Shown: positions 1-6,830 of the stretch, one piece after another
How positions within the stretch are numbered: position 1 is the stretch's first letter
Layout of the letters: every line of letters begins with the position of its first letter
Source: JBKEDF01 sp047975325
Lineage (GTDB): Bacteria; Pseudomonadota; Alphaproteobacteria; Rhodobacterales; Rhodobacteraceae
NCBI GenBank assembly: GCA_047975325.1
Contig: JBKEDF010000097.1
Span: 1-17,726 of the forward strand
Direction of reading: 5' to 3'
Length of the DNA stretch: 17,726 nucleotides
The notes under the pieces: generated by a model
Seen by the model: the letters and a program-made list of their open reading frames with translations, nothing else
What the model was told of the DNA's origin: nothing
Database searches by the model: none
Program-made: the position numbers and the translations under genes

Positions 1-10
1 TTAGCCGGAT

Positions 11-23
11 GTTATCCGATAAC
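11..23. promoter_or_regulatory. Short perfect palindrome at left edge
   Basis: GTTATC and GATAAC flank a single C, giving a 13-base dyad about 90 bases upstream of the first gene. An overlapping hairpin CGGAT-GTT-ATCCG spans 6-18. It could be an operator for the first gene or the tail of a terminator of a gene left of the window. The edge of the window hides the context, so this is only a candidate. Confidence 0.2.
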
Positions 24-114
24 AAGCGGCTGATCTTGCCTAGCATCGGCGGTGATGGCCAAGTCAATGCCGAAGTCCCGCTTGCAAACCGGCGGGCCCA
101 TGAAAGGACCAAAG

Positions 115-657
115 ATGCTGCCGCAATTTCGAATTTCCGCCACCACGCTTCTGGCTGCACTTGCCATTGCCGCCGCGCCAATTTCCCCGGCCCAGGCCCT
201 GGGCAAGAATGAACGCAATTTCCTTAAGGGGGTCGCAGCCGCCGCCATCGTCGGGGCGATCATTCATGATTCACGCAAACGCAAGGCCCGTGCGGAAGCC
301 CCCCAATATATAACGCCACCGGAACGCGAATATCGCAGGGATCGGCGCGAGAACCGCAGGCATCGCGATACGTATGACAATCGCCGGGAAGGACGGGTCA
401 TCGGATCGGATCGACGTGCCGGATCAGGGCTCTTTCAAACCCCGGCGGCCCGCGCCTTCAACAGCTATCCCGCCTCCGAACGCCGCGCAATCCAGCGGAG
501 GCTTGCGGCCTATGGGTATTATTCCGGGGCAATTGATGGTGCTTTCGGCCCCCGCACGCATCAGGCGCTTTATGCCTTTGCGCAGGGTTCGGGGCGGGGG
601 CAGGCGCTCGAATCCGCCTCGACGGCATTTTCGCTGATGGATGGCCTGCTGGGCTGA
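115..657 (+). CDS. Secreted peptidoglycan-binding-domain protein
   Basis: Predicted 180-residue exported protein. Residues 1-28 form a signal peptide (basic start, hydrophobic stretch LLAALAIAAA, cleavage near AQA). Residues 38-50 are a second hydrophobic patch, 53-101 are strongly Arg-rich, and 115-180 resemble a C-terminal PG_binding_1 domain (RRAIQRRLAAYGYYSGAIDG, then FGPRTHQALYAF). Such domains bind cell-wall peptidoglycan; there is no visible catalytic domain, so the role is probably structural or anchoring. ATG 115 is chosen because AAAGGA (103-108) lies at good spacing. In-frame ATGs at 52 and 100 would put a charged tail before the signal peptide. A hairpin follows at 702-728. The PG-binding call rests on pattern recognition; the rest of the protein has no family I recognise. 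Confidence 0.8.
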   Translation: MLPQFRISATTLLAALAIAAAPISPAQALGKNERNFLKGVAAAAIVGAIIHDSRKRKARAEAPQYITPPEREYRRDRRENRRHRDTYDNRREGRVIGSDRRAGSGLFQTPAARAFNSYPASERRAIQRRLAAYGYYSGAIDGAFGPRTHQALYAFAQGSGRGQALESASTAFSLMDGLLG

Positions 658-701
658 AGGCAAGATGAAAATGGCTTTTTCCACGGGCCTATACGGATCA
701 T

Positions 702-728
702 CGCCGATCCTTCCGACAGGGATCGGCG
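702..728 (+). terminator. Hairpin after first gene
   Basis: CGCCGATCC (702-710) pairs perfectly with GGATCGGCG (720-728) across a 9-base loop, 45 bases after the stop of the peptidoglycan-binding gene. No T-run follows, so it could be a weak or Rho-assisted terminator, or a stem in the leader of the next gene. Confidence 0.4.
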
Positions 729-826
729 GATTGCGGCCTCCGGCCCCGCCCCATCCCGGGCATGTCTTGCAACCCGGCCCACCCGTTACGACGATGGCAG
801 CCTTGAGGCCAAATCGCAGTAAGAAG

Positions 827-1192
827 ATGCAAGACCCGATCCAGCCACTGATCCACCAGGCGCCCTTATGCAGGCTGCGGGAGGCGATCAACCGCACCGG
901 CCTGTCCATCGGTGATCAGGTGGAATTGCGGCTGGCGGAGGATGGTTCGGTCTGGGTCGAGGCACCGCTGCGCGAAAGATACTGGTTTTTTCCCCGCACC
1001 CGGATGCAGATAATCGGCATGCTGGACCCGCACGCGGCGGATATCGTCAAACCCGCCTTGCGACGGAAAGATCACCTGCGCGTCCGGATCGTGGATATCC
1101 TGCCGGAACATCTTGCCCCGGATGGTCAGGCAGAGGTCTATATTTCGGTTTGGGGGGCACCCGCCCCGCAAGGCCGGATCATCGTCTGGTAA
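827..1192 (+). CDS. Hypothetical protein, possibly HIRAN-like
   Basis: 121-residue soluble protein with no signal peptide and no firm family. The sequence has a beta-rich layout: a GDQVELRLAEDGSVWVEA segment, then a WFFPRTRMQIIGML segment, then an alternating polar/hydrophobic helix and LRVRIVDI. The order (small beta hairpin, an 'IGxL' step, a helix, a final strand) is faintly like HIRAN domains, which bind DNA ends in some helicase-associated proteins, but I cannot confirm this. The start is uncertain: ATG 827 has AAGAAG directly before it, and ATG 794 in the same frame is possible. An extension back to 641 would overlap the previous gene and read through low-complexity Pro/Gly sequence, so it was not used. 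It converges with the small secreted-protein gene at 1305-1556. Confidence 0.55.
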   Translation: MQDPIQPLIHQAPLCRLREAINRTGLSIGDQVELRLAEDGSVWVEAPLRERYWFFPRTRMQIIGMLDPHAADIVKPALRRKDHLRVRIVDILPEHLAPDGQAEVYISVWGAPAPQGRIIVW

Positions 1193-1240
1193 TCGGGCCC
1201 TTTCATGGACATGGGGCAATCCCCTGCCCCCAACAGGCGG

Positions 1241-1301
1241 AAAGCGGGCCGCCACTGGACAGCCCGCCTTCACAAGCCTCTCCGGGGAGTTGTCCCCCGG
1301 A
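1241..1301. terminator. Two hairpins between convergent genes
   Basis: GCGGGC (1244-1249) pairs with GCCCGC (1262-1267), flanked by AAA on the left and TT on the right, so it reads as a weak terminator on both strands. A second stem, TCCGGGG (1281-1287) with CCCCGGA (1295-1301), lies just past the stop of the minus-strand gene. Together they probably end both convergent transcripts. Confidence 0.5.
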
Positions 1302-1304
1302 TGA

Positions 1305-1556
1305 TCAACGCTCATTCAGGATGTTGGAAATCACGTTCCGCCGGTCCAGATCATTCGAATATTCATTGGGGCCATGCGCCACGATATTCGTGATGCGTGC
1401 CTCCTGTGACGGCGACAGCGCGCTCAGATCGGCATTGGGAAGAAGTTCCTGTACCTGGGCACGAACCCCGCTCGTCAATCCGGGCTGAATCGCGAGGGCC
1501 GGAAGTGCCCCAAAAGTGGTTGCGGAAAGTGCGGCGGCGATGAGATATTTGGTCAT
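1305..1556 (-). CDS. Small secreted protein, function unknown
   Basis: 83-residue protein starting MTKYLIAAALSATTFGALPA, a clear Sec signal peptide ending near ALA at about residue 22. The mature part is about 60 residues, has no Cys and no recognisable catalytic motif, and ends with a polar stretch (NEYSNDLDRRNVISNILNER). The start at 1556 is supported by GGAGA eight bases upstream (minus-strand TGGAGAACAGTAAA before ATG). The open frame continues upstream to 1745 but that part lacks a ribosome binding site and is AT-rich non-coding in character. It lies alone on its strand, with long AT-rich DNA upstream and hairpins downstream, so it is probably monocistronic. I do not recognise the family. 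Confidence 0.7.
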   Translation of the reverse strand: MTKYLIAAALSATTFGALPALAIQPGLTSGVRAQVQELLPNADLSALSPSQEARITNIVAHGPNEYSNDLDRRNVISNILNER

Positions 1557-1960
1557 TTTACTGTTCTCCAGTTTTTCGGCTCTACAATTGTGCGAAAACG
1601 TTTTTGCCTTCGACACAATCAAATTGGGCATTACCCGCCAAAAACTGAAATCACGAAAGCCTCTCCTCAGATCACCGGAATTTGTTTGCCCGTGAACATA
1701 ACATATATAGGTTTTACAGATATTTGATCTGTTTTTTACGCCCATCCTTCATTTTCTGCATAGAAAAGCGTCTTCCTTCCCCCGCTATCGTTGAACATCA
1801 TTCACGAAGTGTTTCCCAGGCAGGGCGACGGAAATAAAATTGGCCATATTTGGCTGCATGCAGATTAATTGTGCAATTATGCACATATCAAAAACTTGAA
1901 ATCAAATTTTTTTAACGTCTCGCCAAGGCTTGCTGCCTGGCATACGTCCTAATTATCGTA
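1557..1960. promoter_or_regulatory. AT-rich divergent intergenic region with inverted repeats
   Basis: This 404-base stretch separates the small secreted-protein gene (-) from the ECF sigma gene (+) and must hold both promoters. It is visibly richer in A/T than its surroundings. Inverted repeats seen: AAAACGTTTT (1595-1604); ACAGAT-N5-ATCTGT (1716-1732), followed on the plus strand by a T-run; CTGCATGCAG (1854-1863); and TGTGCA-ATTA-TGCACA (1870-1885). The last has the 5-6-5 geometry (TGTGC-N6-GCACA) of CRP/FNR-family sites but not their exact half-site. A TTGAAA at 1896-1901 could be a -35 element for the sigma gene, but no convincing -10 follows. I see no convincing open frame here. Confidence 0.45.
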
Positions 1961-2506
1961 ATGCTGATGATGATTGCCGATGATACCCTTGCCCGGGATG
2001 CCGCCCGGGGTGACCGCGATGCCTTCGCGGCGCTGCTGGAACGGCATTATGATAAGCTTTTCGGTCTTTGCTGGCGATTGACCGGGCAGCAGGCAGAGGC
2101 AGAGGACTTGACCCAGGATATCTGCGCCGCACTTCCTGCCAAGCTGGCCGGGTTTCGCGGTGAGGCGCGTTTCACCACCTGGCTTTACCGCGTCGCGGTA
2201 AATGCCGCCCATGACCGTCGTCGCCGCGCCAACAGCCATGATCGTGCCAGGACAGGCTGGGGAGATTGGGAAATCGCACGACAGGCCGCCATGGCCGAAG
2301 AGGCCGAGGCGCAAAACTGGCTGCACCACGCGATGGCGCAATTGCCCGAGGAGTTGCGCGATACCGTGGCACTGACCCTTGGCGAAGGCCTGACCCAAGC
2401 CGAAGCCGCCACGATCCTGGGCCTGTCGGAAGGCACCGTCGCCTGGCGCATGTCCGAAGTGAAAAAACGGCTCCGCGCCCTTGCGCAAGAGGAGGCCACC
2501 CCATGA
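1961..2506 (+). CDS. ECF-type RNA polymerase sigma factor
   Basis: 181-residue sigma-70-family protein of the extracytoplasmic-function type, which directs RNA polymerase to alternative promoters. Region 2 spans roughly residues 10-85: DAFAALLERHYDKLFGLCWR, then the AEDLTQDICAAL helix and the FRGEARFTTWLYRVAVNAAHD promoter-melting/-10 segment. Region 4 spans about 120-175: LPEELRDTVALTLGEGLTQAEAA followed by the helix-turn-helix ILGLSEGTVAWRMSEVKKRL. Length and region order are normal for ECF factors. The start is uncertain: ATG 1961 is followed by ATGs at 1967 and 1970, and none has a good ribosome binding site. The stop overlaps the ATG of the VWA gene (ATGA), so the two are translationally coupled, and the VWA protein is the obvious candidate regulator. 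Confidence 0.92.
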   Translation: MLMMIADDTLARDAARGDRDAFAALLERHYDKLFGLCWRLTGQQAEAEDLTQDICAALPAKLAGFRGEARFTTWLYRVAVNAAHDRRRRANSHDRARTGWGDWEIARQAAMAEEAEAQNWLHHAMAQLPEELRDTVALTLGEGLTQAEAATILGLSEGTVAWRMSEVKKRLRALAQEEATP

Positions 2507-4470
2507 CCCGCCGCCCTGACAATGATCTCGACCGGCTTGCCCGCGCCCTGCACGATGGCGCCCCCGCCCCCGATCCGACCACCCGGAAACGGGCCATGGC
2601 GCATGCCATGGAAAATTTTGACGCGCTTGCCCAAGGAAAGAAGGATGCGTTGCGTCCCAATCAGGACCGCCCCGAAAAACGGGCCGGGTTTCTGACAGGA
2701 GTTCGCACCATGTTTGTCAATATCACCTCACGACCGATTCTGGCCGCCACAACCTCCGCTGCCGCGCTTTGCCTTGGGTTTATTGCGGTGCTGCCGCTGG
2801 ATCGCGACGCCACGCCGGACATCCCGGCCACAATCACCCCCACCGCCATTGAGCCTGCTCCCGCGCCGCAACCGGAAGAATCCATCCTGCAAGAAGCCCC
2901 ACTGGCCGAGATCTCACCAAAGGTGGCCGATAGCAAGACGGCCAGCACGGAACTTGCCCAAACCGCCCCCGCCCCCGCACAAGAGCCCCTGCTGCGGGAA
3001 AGAGGTACCTCCAGATTTCAGGCCACCGCCCCCGAACCCGCGCAGCTTGACACCTTCCTGCCGCCCCGGGTGGATAGCGAAACCTTCGCCTCCGCCGAGA
3101 CAAACCCGGTGAAGGTGACAACGGAAGAACCGGTATCGACCTTCTCCATCGATGTGGACACGGCCGCCTATTCGGTAATCCGCAATTCGCTGATGTCGGG
3201 CTTCCTGCCCCCGGTCGATGCCGTGCGGATCGAGGAGATGGTGAATTACTTTCCCTATGATTATCCCGCACCCGAGGCCAATGGAGCACCGTTTCAAACC
3301 TCGGTCACGGTGATGCCGACCCCCTGGAACGAAGACACGCAACTTGTACGGATCGGCCTTCAGGGCCGTCTTCCCGCGCTGAAAGATCGTCCGCCACTGA
3401 ACCTTGTCTTTCTGGTCGATACATCGGGGTCTATGCGGGATACCAACAAGTTACCGCTTCTGAAACAGTCTCTGCGGTTAATGCTCGACAAGCTGCGCCC
3501 CGATGACGAGGTGGCAATTGTCGCCTATGCCGGTTCGGCCGGAACGGTTCTGGAGCCCGTCCGTGCCGCCGATCGCAGCAAGATACTGGCCGCTCTCGAC
3601 ACATTGGAGGCCGGTGGCTCCACCGCCGGGGCCGAGGGGCTGGAACTGGCCTATCAGACCGCGCAGGGCATGGCGGAAGAGGGGGAGGTTTCGCGCATCC
3701 TTCTTGCCACGGATGGGGATTTCAATGTCGGAATTTCCGATCCGGAGGAACTGGAAACCTATATCGCCCGCAAACGCGATGAGGGCAGCTATCTTTCCGT
3801 ACTCGGTTTCGGCCGGGGAAATCTGGATGATACAACGATGCAGGCGCTTGCCCAGAACGGCAATGGCCAGGCCGCCTATATCGACACGCTGCAAGAGGCG
3901 CAAAAGGTGCTGGTCGATCAACTTTCCGGGGCACTTTTCCCGATTGCGGATGATGTGAAGATACAGGTGGAATGGAACCCCGCCGAAGTCGCCGAATATC
4001 GCCTTATCGGCTATGAGACCCGGGCGCTGAAACGCGAGGATTTCAACAATGACAGGATCGATGCAGGGGAAATCGGTGCAGGCCATGCCGTAACCGCCCT
4101 TTATGAGGTCACCCCACCCGACAGCCCGGCCCTGTTGAACAATCAGCTGCGCTATCAGGAACCGGAACCTGCCGCAGTGACAAACGGGGAACTGGGTTTT
4201 CTGCGGCTGCGTTACAAGGAACCGGGTGAAAGCCGCTCCAACCTGATCGAAAGCCCGGTCCAGCCCGGTCTGACGGCCGATGGCGAAGCCCGTTTCGCCG
4301 CCGCAATCGCGGGCTTCGGACAGTTGCTGACCGGTGCAACCTATCTGGGCGATTGGGGATGGGACGATGCCATCGCGCTGGCGCAGGAAAACCGTGGCGA
4401 AGATGCCTATGGCTACCGCAACGAGGCAGTCAAACTGATGCGGCTTGCCCAGAGCCTTTCAGCCAAATGA
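2503..4470 (+). CDS. Membrane-anchored VWA-domain protein (YfbK-like)
   Basis: 655-residue protein. Residues 1-70 are charged and presumably cytoplasmic; about 79-98 form a single membrane segment; 100-205 are a Pro/Ala/Glu-rich linker. About 211-300 match the VWA N-terminal domain pattern (FSIDVDTAAYSVIRNSL, VNYFPYDYP). About 300-470 form the von Willebrand A domain with an intact metal-ion site: DTSGS at 306-310, GGST at 371-374, TDGD at 403-406. About 475-655 look like the DUF3520-type tail. The family has no assigned reaction; VWA domains usually bind partner proteins through a bound divalent metal. The ATG at 2503 is preceded by AGAGGAGG and overlaps the sigma gene stop. The short charged N-terminus plus one membrane span resembles a transmembrane anti-sigma layout, but I see no zinc HxxxCxxC motif, so that role is inference. 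Confidence 0.88.
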   Translation: MTRRPDNDLDRLARALHDGAPAPDPTTRKRAMAHAMENFDALAQGKKDALRPNQDRPEKRAGFLTGVRTMFVNITSRPILAATTSAAALCLGFIAVLPLDRDATPDIPATITPTAIEPAPAPQPEESILQEAPLAEISPKVADSKTASTELAQTAPAPAQEPLLRERGTSRFQATAPEPAQLDTFLPPRVDSETFASAETNPVKVTTEEPVSTFSIDVDTAAYSVIRNSLMSGFLPPVDAVRIEEMVNYFPYDYPAPEANGAPFQTSVTVMPTPWNEDTQLVRIGLQGRLPALKDRPPLNLVFLVDTSGSMRDTNKLPLLKQSLRLMLDKLRPDDEVAIVAYAGSAGTVLEPVRAADRSKILAALDTLEAGGSTAGAEGLELAYQTAQGMAEEGEVSRILLATDGDFNVGISDPEELETYIARKRDEGSYLSVLGFGRGNLDDTTMQALAQNGNGQAAYIDTLQEAQKVLVDQLSGALFPIADDVKIQVEWNPAEVAEYRLIGYETRALKREDFNNDRIDAGEIGAGHAVTALYEVTPPDSPALLNNQLRYQEPEPAAVTNGELGFLRLRYKEPGESRSNLIESPVQPGLTADGEARFAAAIAGFGQLLTGATYLGDWGWDDAIALAQENRGEDAYGYRNEAVKLMRLAQSLSAK

Positions 4471-4479
4471 CATGTCCTG

Positions 4480-4501
4480 CCCCCGACCGAAAGGTCGGGG
4501 G
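4480..4501 (+). terminator. GC-rich hairpin ending sigma-VWA operon
   Basis: CCCCCGACC (4480-4488) pairs perfectly with GGTCGGGGG (4493-4501) around a GAAA tetraloop, beginning 10 bases after the VWA stop codon. No T-run follows, but stem stability and position make it a likely transcription end. Confidence 0.65.
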
Positions 4502-4622
4502 CCACGACTGTATATCGCAAATCTGCCGCCCGATCCGATGCTCCGGTCACCGCCGGGTAATTGACTCTTTTGCAATCAGAGGGCAGCGTGCCCGCCAGTT
4601 TCGTAACCTCAGGAGCAGTCCA

Positions 4623-5285
4623 ATGGCCCGCGAACCCCGTACCTTCGCCGTTATCGGCCTGGGCGCTTTCGGATCCACGGTTGCCACAGAATTGACGCGC
4701 TATGGCAATCATGTGCTTGGTGTCGATCTGGACGAACGCCGCGTGGCCACCTTTGCCGATACGCTCGGTTCCACGATGATCATCGATTCCACCGATGAAG
4801 GCGCCCTGCGCGAGGCCGGGATTGACAGCTATGATGTTGCGTTGATTGCCATCGGACGGGATATCCAGGCAAGCATCCTGACGACGATGAATATCAAGCT
4901 GATGGGGGTGAATACGATCTGGGTAAAGGCCGCCAACAAGACCCATCACCGGATCCTGTCCAAGCTGGGCGCGGATCGCGTCATCCTGCCGGAACAGGAA
5001 ATAGGCCGCCACATCGCGCAAAAGTTGAACAACCCAATCGTGCAGGACTATGTGAGCCTCGGCAATGGTTTCAGCGTCGTGAATATCGTGATCCCCGAAC
5101 GGTTGCAGGATCAGCCGCTGAAATCACTGGGCATCGGCAGCAAACATGACCTGCAACTTCTGGGATTGATGCGCGGCACCGAATATCGGGCCTGCACCGA
5201 TCCGGACATATTGCTGGAATGCGATGACAAGCTGTTGCTTCTGGGCAAACGCCAGGATCTGAGCCATTTCGGCGAAGTGCTTTGA
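4623..5285 (+). CDS. ktrA: K+ uptake regulatory subunit, RCK/TrkA-N domain
   Basis: 220-residue cytoplasmic protein of the KtrA/TrkA type that gates a potassium-translocating membrane subunit in response to bound nucleotide. The Rossmann fold starts with GLGAFG (GxGxxG, residues 12-17) and has an acidic residue at the end of the second strand (VDLD, D35), typical for nucleotide binding. Residues about 145-215 form the TrkA-C (RCK_C) ligand domain. Length matches single-RCK KtrA rather than E. coli TrkA, which has two repeats. ATG 4623 follows AGGAG at 4611-4615; upstream in-frame sequence runs into the terminator of the previous operon. A TTGACT at 4561-4566 could be a -35 element, with no clear -10. 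The channel subunit follows directly. Confidence 0.92.
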   Translation: MAREPRTFAVIGLGAFGSTVATELTRYGNHVLGVDLDERRVATFADTLGSTMIIDSTDEGALREAGIDSYDVALIAIGRDIQASILTTMNIKLMGVNTIWVKAANKTHHRILSKLGADRVILPEQEIGRHIAQKLNNPIVQDYVSLGNGFSVVNIVIPERLQDQPLKSLGIGSKHDLQLLGLMRGTEYRACTDPDILLECDDKLLLLGKRQDLSHFGEVL

Positions 5286-5302
5286 CGAAAGGCCGAGGCA
5301 CC

Positions 5303-6670
5303 ATGGCCGCGCGGCGAGACACTTTTTACAGCTGGGTAATCCGCCGCCTGATGCGCCGTTTCGCCCGCACCCCACCCCCCCTGATCCTTGCCCTGCTTTA
5401 TGCGGTCTTCATTCTGCTGGGGGCAATGACATTGATGCTTCCGGTGTCGCGCCACCTGCCGATGACCTGGTCGGATGCGATCTTCACCGCCACATCGGCG
5501 GTTACGGTAACGGGGCTGGCCGTTGTCGATACCGGATCGACCCTGACGCTTTTCGGTGAAATGGTGATGGCTTTCCTGATCCAGCTTGGCGGGCTTGGCC
5601 TGATGACCTTTGCCGTGCTGGTTCTTGGGGCGCTTGGCCTGCCGGTGGGGCTGACAGGTCAGATCTATCTGCGCGACGATCTGAACCAGAGTTCCATGTA
5701 TCAACTGCTGCAACTGACGAAAACGATCATCAAGGTGGTCCTGATCTGCGAGGTGGCGGGCGCGATGCTGCTTTGCGTGACCTTCATGCCGCATTTCGGG
5801 TTCTGGCAGGGGTTGTGGGAATCGATCTTCCATTCCATTTCGGCCTTCAACAATGCCGGGTTTTCAACATTTCCGGAAGGGCTCGTTCCTTTCGCACTCG
5901 ACCCAATTGTCAACATTGTCATACCCACCCTCTTCATCACGGGGGGGATCGGCTATGTCGTGCTGCGCGACATGTTCACCCAGCGCGGCTGGCGAAGCTG
6001 GTCGCTGCACACCAAGATCATGCTTCTGGGCACATCCGTCCTGATTGTCTGGTCGGTGGGGATGTTCGCGCTTCTGGAATGGACAAATCCCGCCACGCTG
6101 GGGCTTTTTGACAATGCGCCTGCCAGGCTGACAGTCAGCTGGTTTCAGGGCGTCACAACACGGACGGCGGGCTTCAACACCGCCGATATCGGGGCGTTGC
6201 ATGACAGCACCTCCCTCATGTTCATTTCCCTGATGGTCATCGGCGGGGGGCCGACCTCCACCGCGGGGGGGATCAAGGTAACCACCTTTGTCGTGATGAT
6301 TCTGGCAACTTTCGCCTTCTTTCGACGCCAAAGACAGCTTCGGGCCTTCGGACGCAGCATCAACCTGGAACAGATGCTCAAGGTCATGGCCCTGACGGCC
6401 ATCAGCCTTGTTCTGGTCTTTGTCGGTGTCTTCCTGATCACGGCCTCACATGACGGACATTTCCTGGATATCAGCTTCGAGGTCGCAAGCGCCTTTGGCA
6501 CGGTCGGGCTGTCGCGCGGCTATACGGGGGATTTGAATGAATTCGGCCGGGCGGTAATCATCCTGATCATGTTTCTGGGCAGGGTTGGCCCCCTGACGCT
6601 GGGCTTTTTTCTGGCCACCCGGTCCACTCCACGCGTGAAATATCCTGAAGGTTCGATCCATCTGGGTTGA
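5303..6670 (+). CDS. ktrB: K+ transporter membrane subunit, TrkH/KtrB family
   Basis: 455-residue integral membrane protein of the TrkH/KtrB superfamily, forming the K+ pore gated by the preceding RCK subunit. All four pore loops with their filter glycines are visible: TVTGL (G71), NNAGF (G186), RTAGF (G290) and GTVGL (G402). A Gly-rich intramembrane gate loop (IGGGPTSTAGGIK, about 313-325) and the conserved Arg in GRVGP (R427) are also present. Length and the simple N-terminus fit KtrB better than the longer TrkH. I chose ATG 5303 because GAGG (5295-5298) precedes it; a TTG at 5282 in the same frame overlaps the ktrA stop but has no ribosome binding site. The two genes form an operon. Na+ dependence is known for some KtrAB systems and cannot be read here. 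Confidence 0.93.
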   Translation: MAARRDTFYSWVIRRLMRRFARTPPPLILALLYAVFILLGAMTLMLPVSRHLPMTWSDAIFTATSAVTVTGLAVVDTGSTLTLFGEMVMAFLIQLGGLGLMTFAVLVLGALGLPVGLTGQIYLRDDLNQSSMYQLLQLTKTIIKVVLICEVAGAMLLCVTFMPHFGFWQGLWESIFHSISAFNNAGFSTFPEGLVPFALDPIVNIVIPTLFITGGIGYVVLRDMFTQRGWRSWSLHTKIMLLGTSVLIVWSVGMFALLEWTNPATLGLFDNAPARLTVSWFQGVTTRTAGFNTADIGALHDSTSLMFISLMVIGGGPTSTAGGIKVTTFVVMILATFAFFRRQRQLRAFGRSINLEQMLKVMALTAISLVLVFVGVFLITASHDGHFLDISFEVASAFGTVGLSRGYTGDLNEFGRAVIILIMFLGRVGPLTLGFFLATRSTPRVKYPEGSIHLG

Positions 6671-6740
6671 TTTTCCTCATGATAATCGTCGGTTCGGGAT
6701 TGTTCTGCCGCGCAAGAAATCGCAAGCTTGCCCTTGTCGG

Positions 6741-6758
6741 CCTGCCTTTCCGGGCAGG
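6741..6758 (+). terminator. Possible hairpin terminator after ktrB
   Basis: CCTGCC (6741-6746) pairs with GGCAGG (6753-6758) over a 6-base loop, 70 bases after the ktrB stop. There is no T-run. It may end the ktr transcript or be part of the tctC leader. Confidence 0.35.
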
Positions 6759-6774
6759 GTCGGCAGAATGGTTG

Positions 6775-6824
6775 AGGAGGAGTTCGCCGCAGAAGCAGCG
6801 CCTCCTGAAAATTTCTATGGGAGG
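6775..6824 (+). promoter_or_regulatory. Candidate RNA switch over the tctC ribosome binding site
   Basis: CCTCCT at 6801-6806 can pair with upstream AGGAGG (6775-6780, perfect, plus three more pairs inside after a mismatch) or with the tctC Shine-Dalgarno GGGAGG (6819-6824, six pairs including one G-U, plus one more G-U pair, loop 10). The two stems exclude each other, so the upstream stem would free the ribosome binding site and the downstream stem would hide it. This arrangement is seen directly; that it acts as a switch is inference, and purine-rich leaders can produce it by chance. Confidence 0.35.
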
Positions 6825-6830
6825 ACATCC

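Noticed and set aside
2266..2502. N-terminal extension of the VWA protein
   Set aside because: The frame is open but runs over the sigma factor coding region; the ATG at 2503 has a strong ribosome binding site and the usual ATGA coupling.
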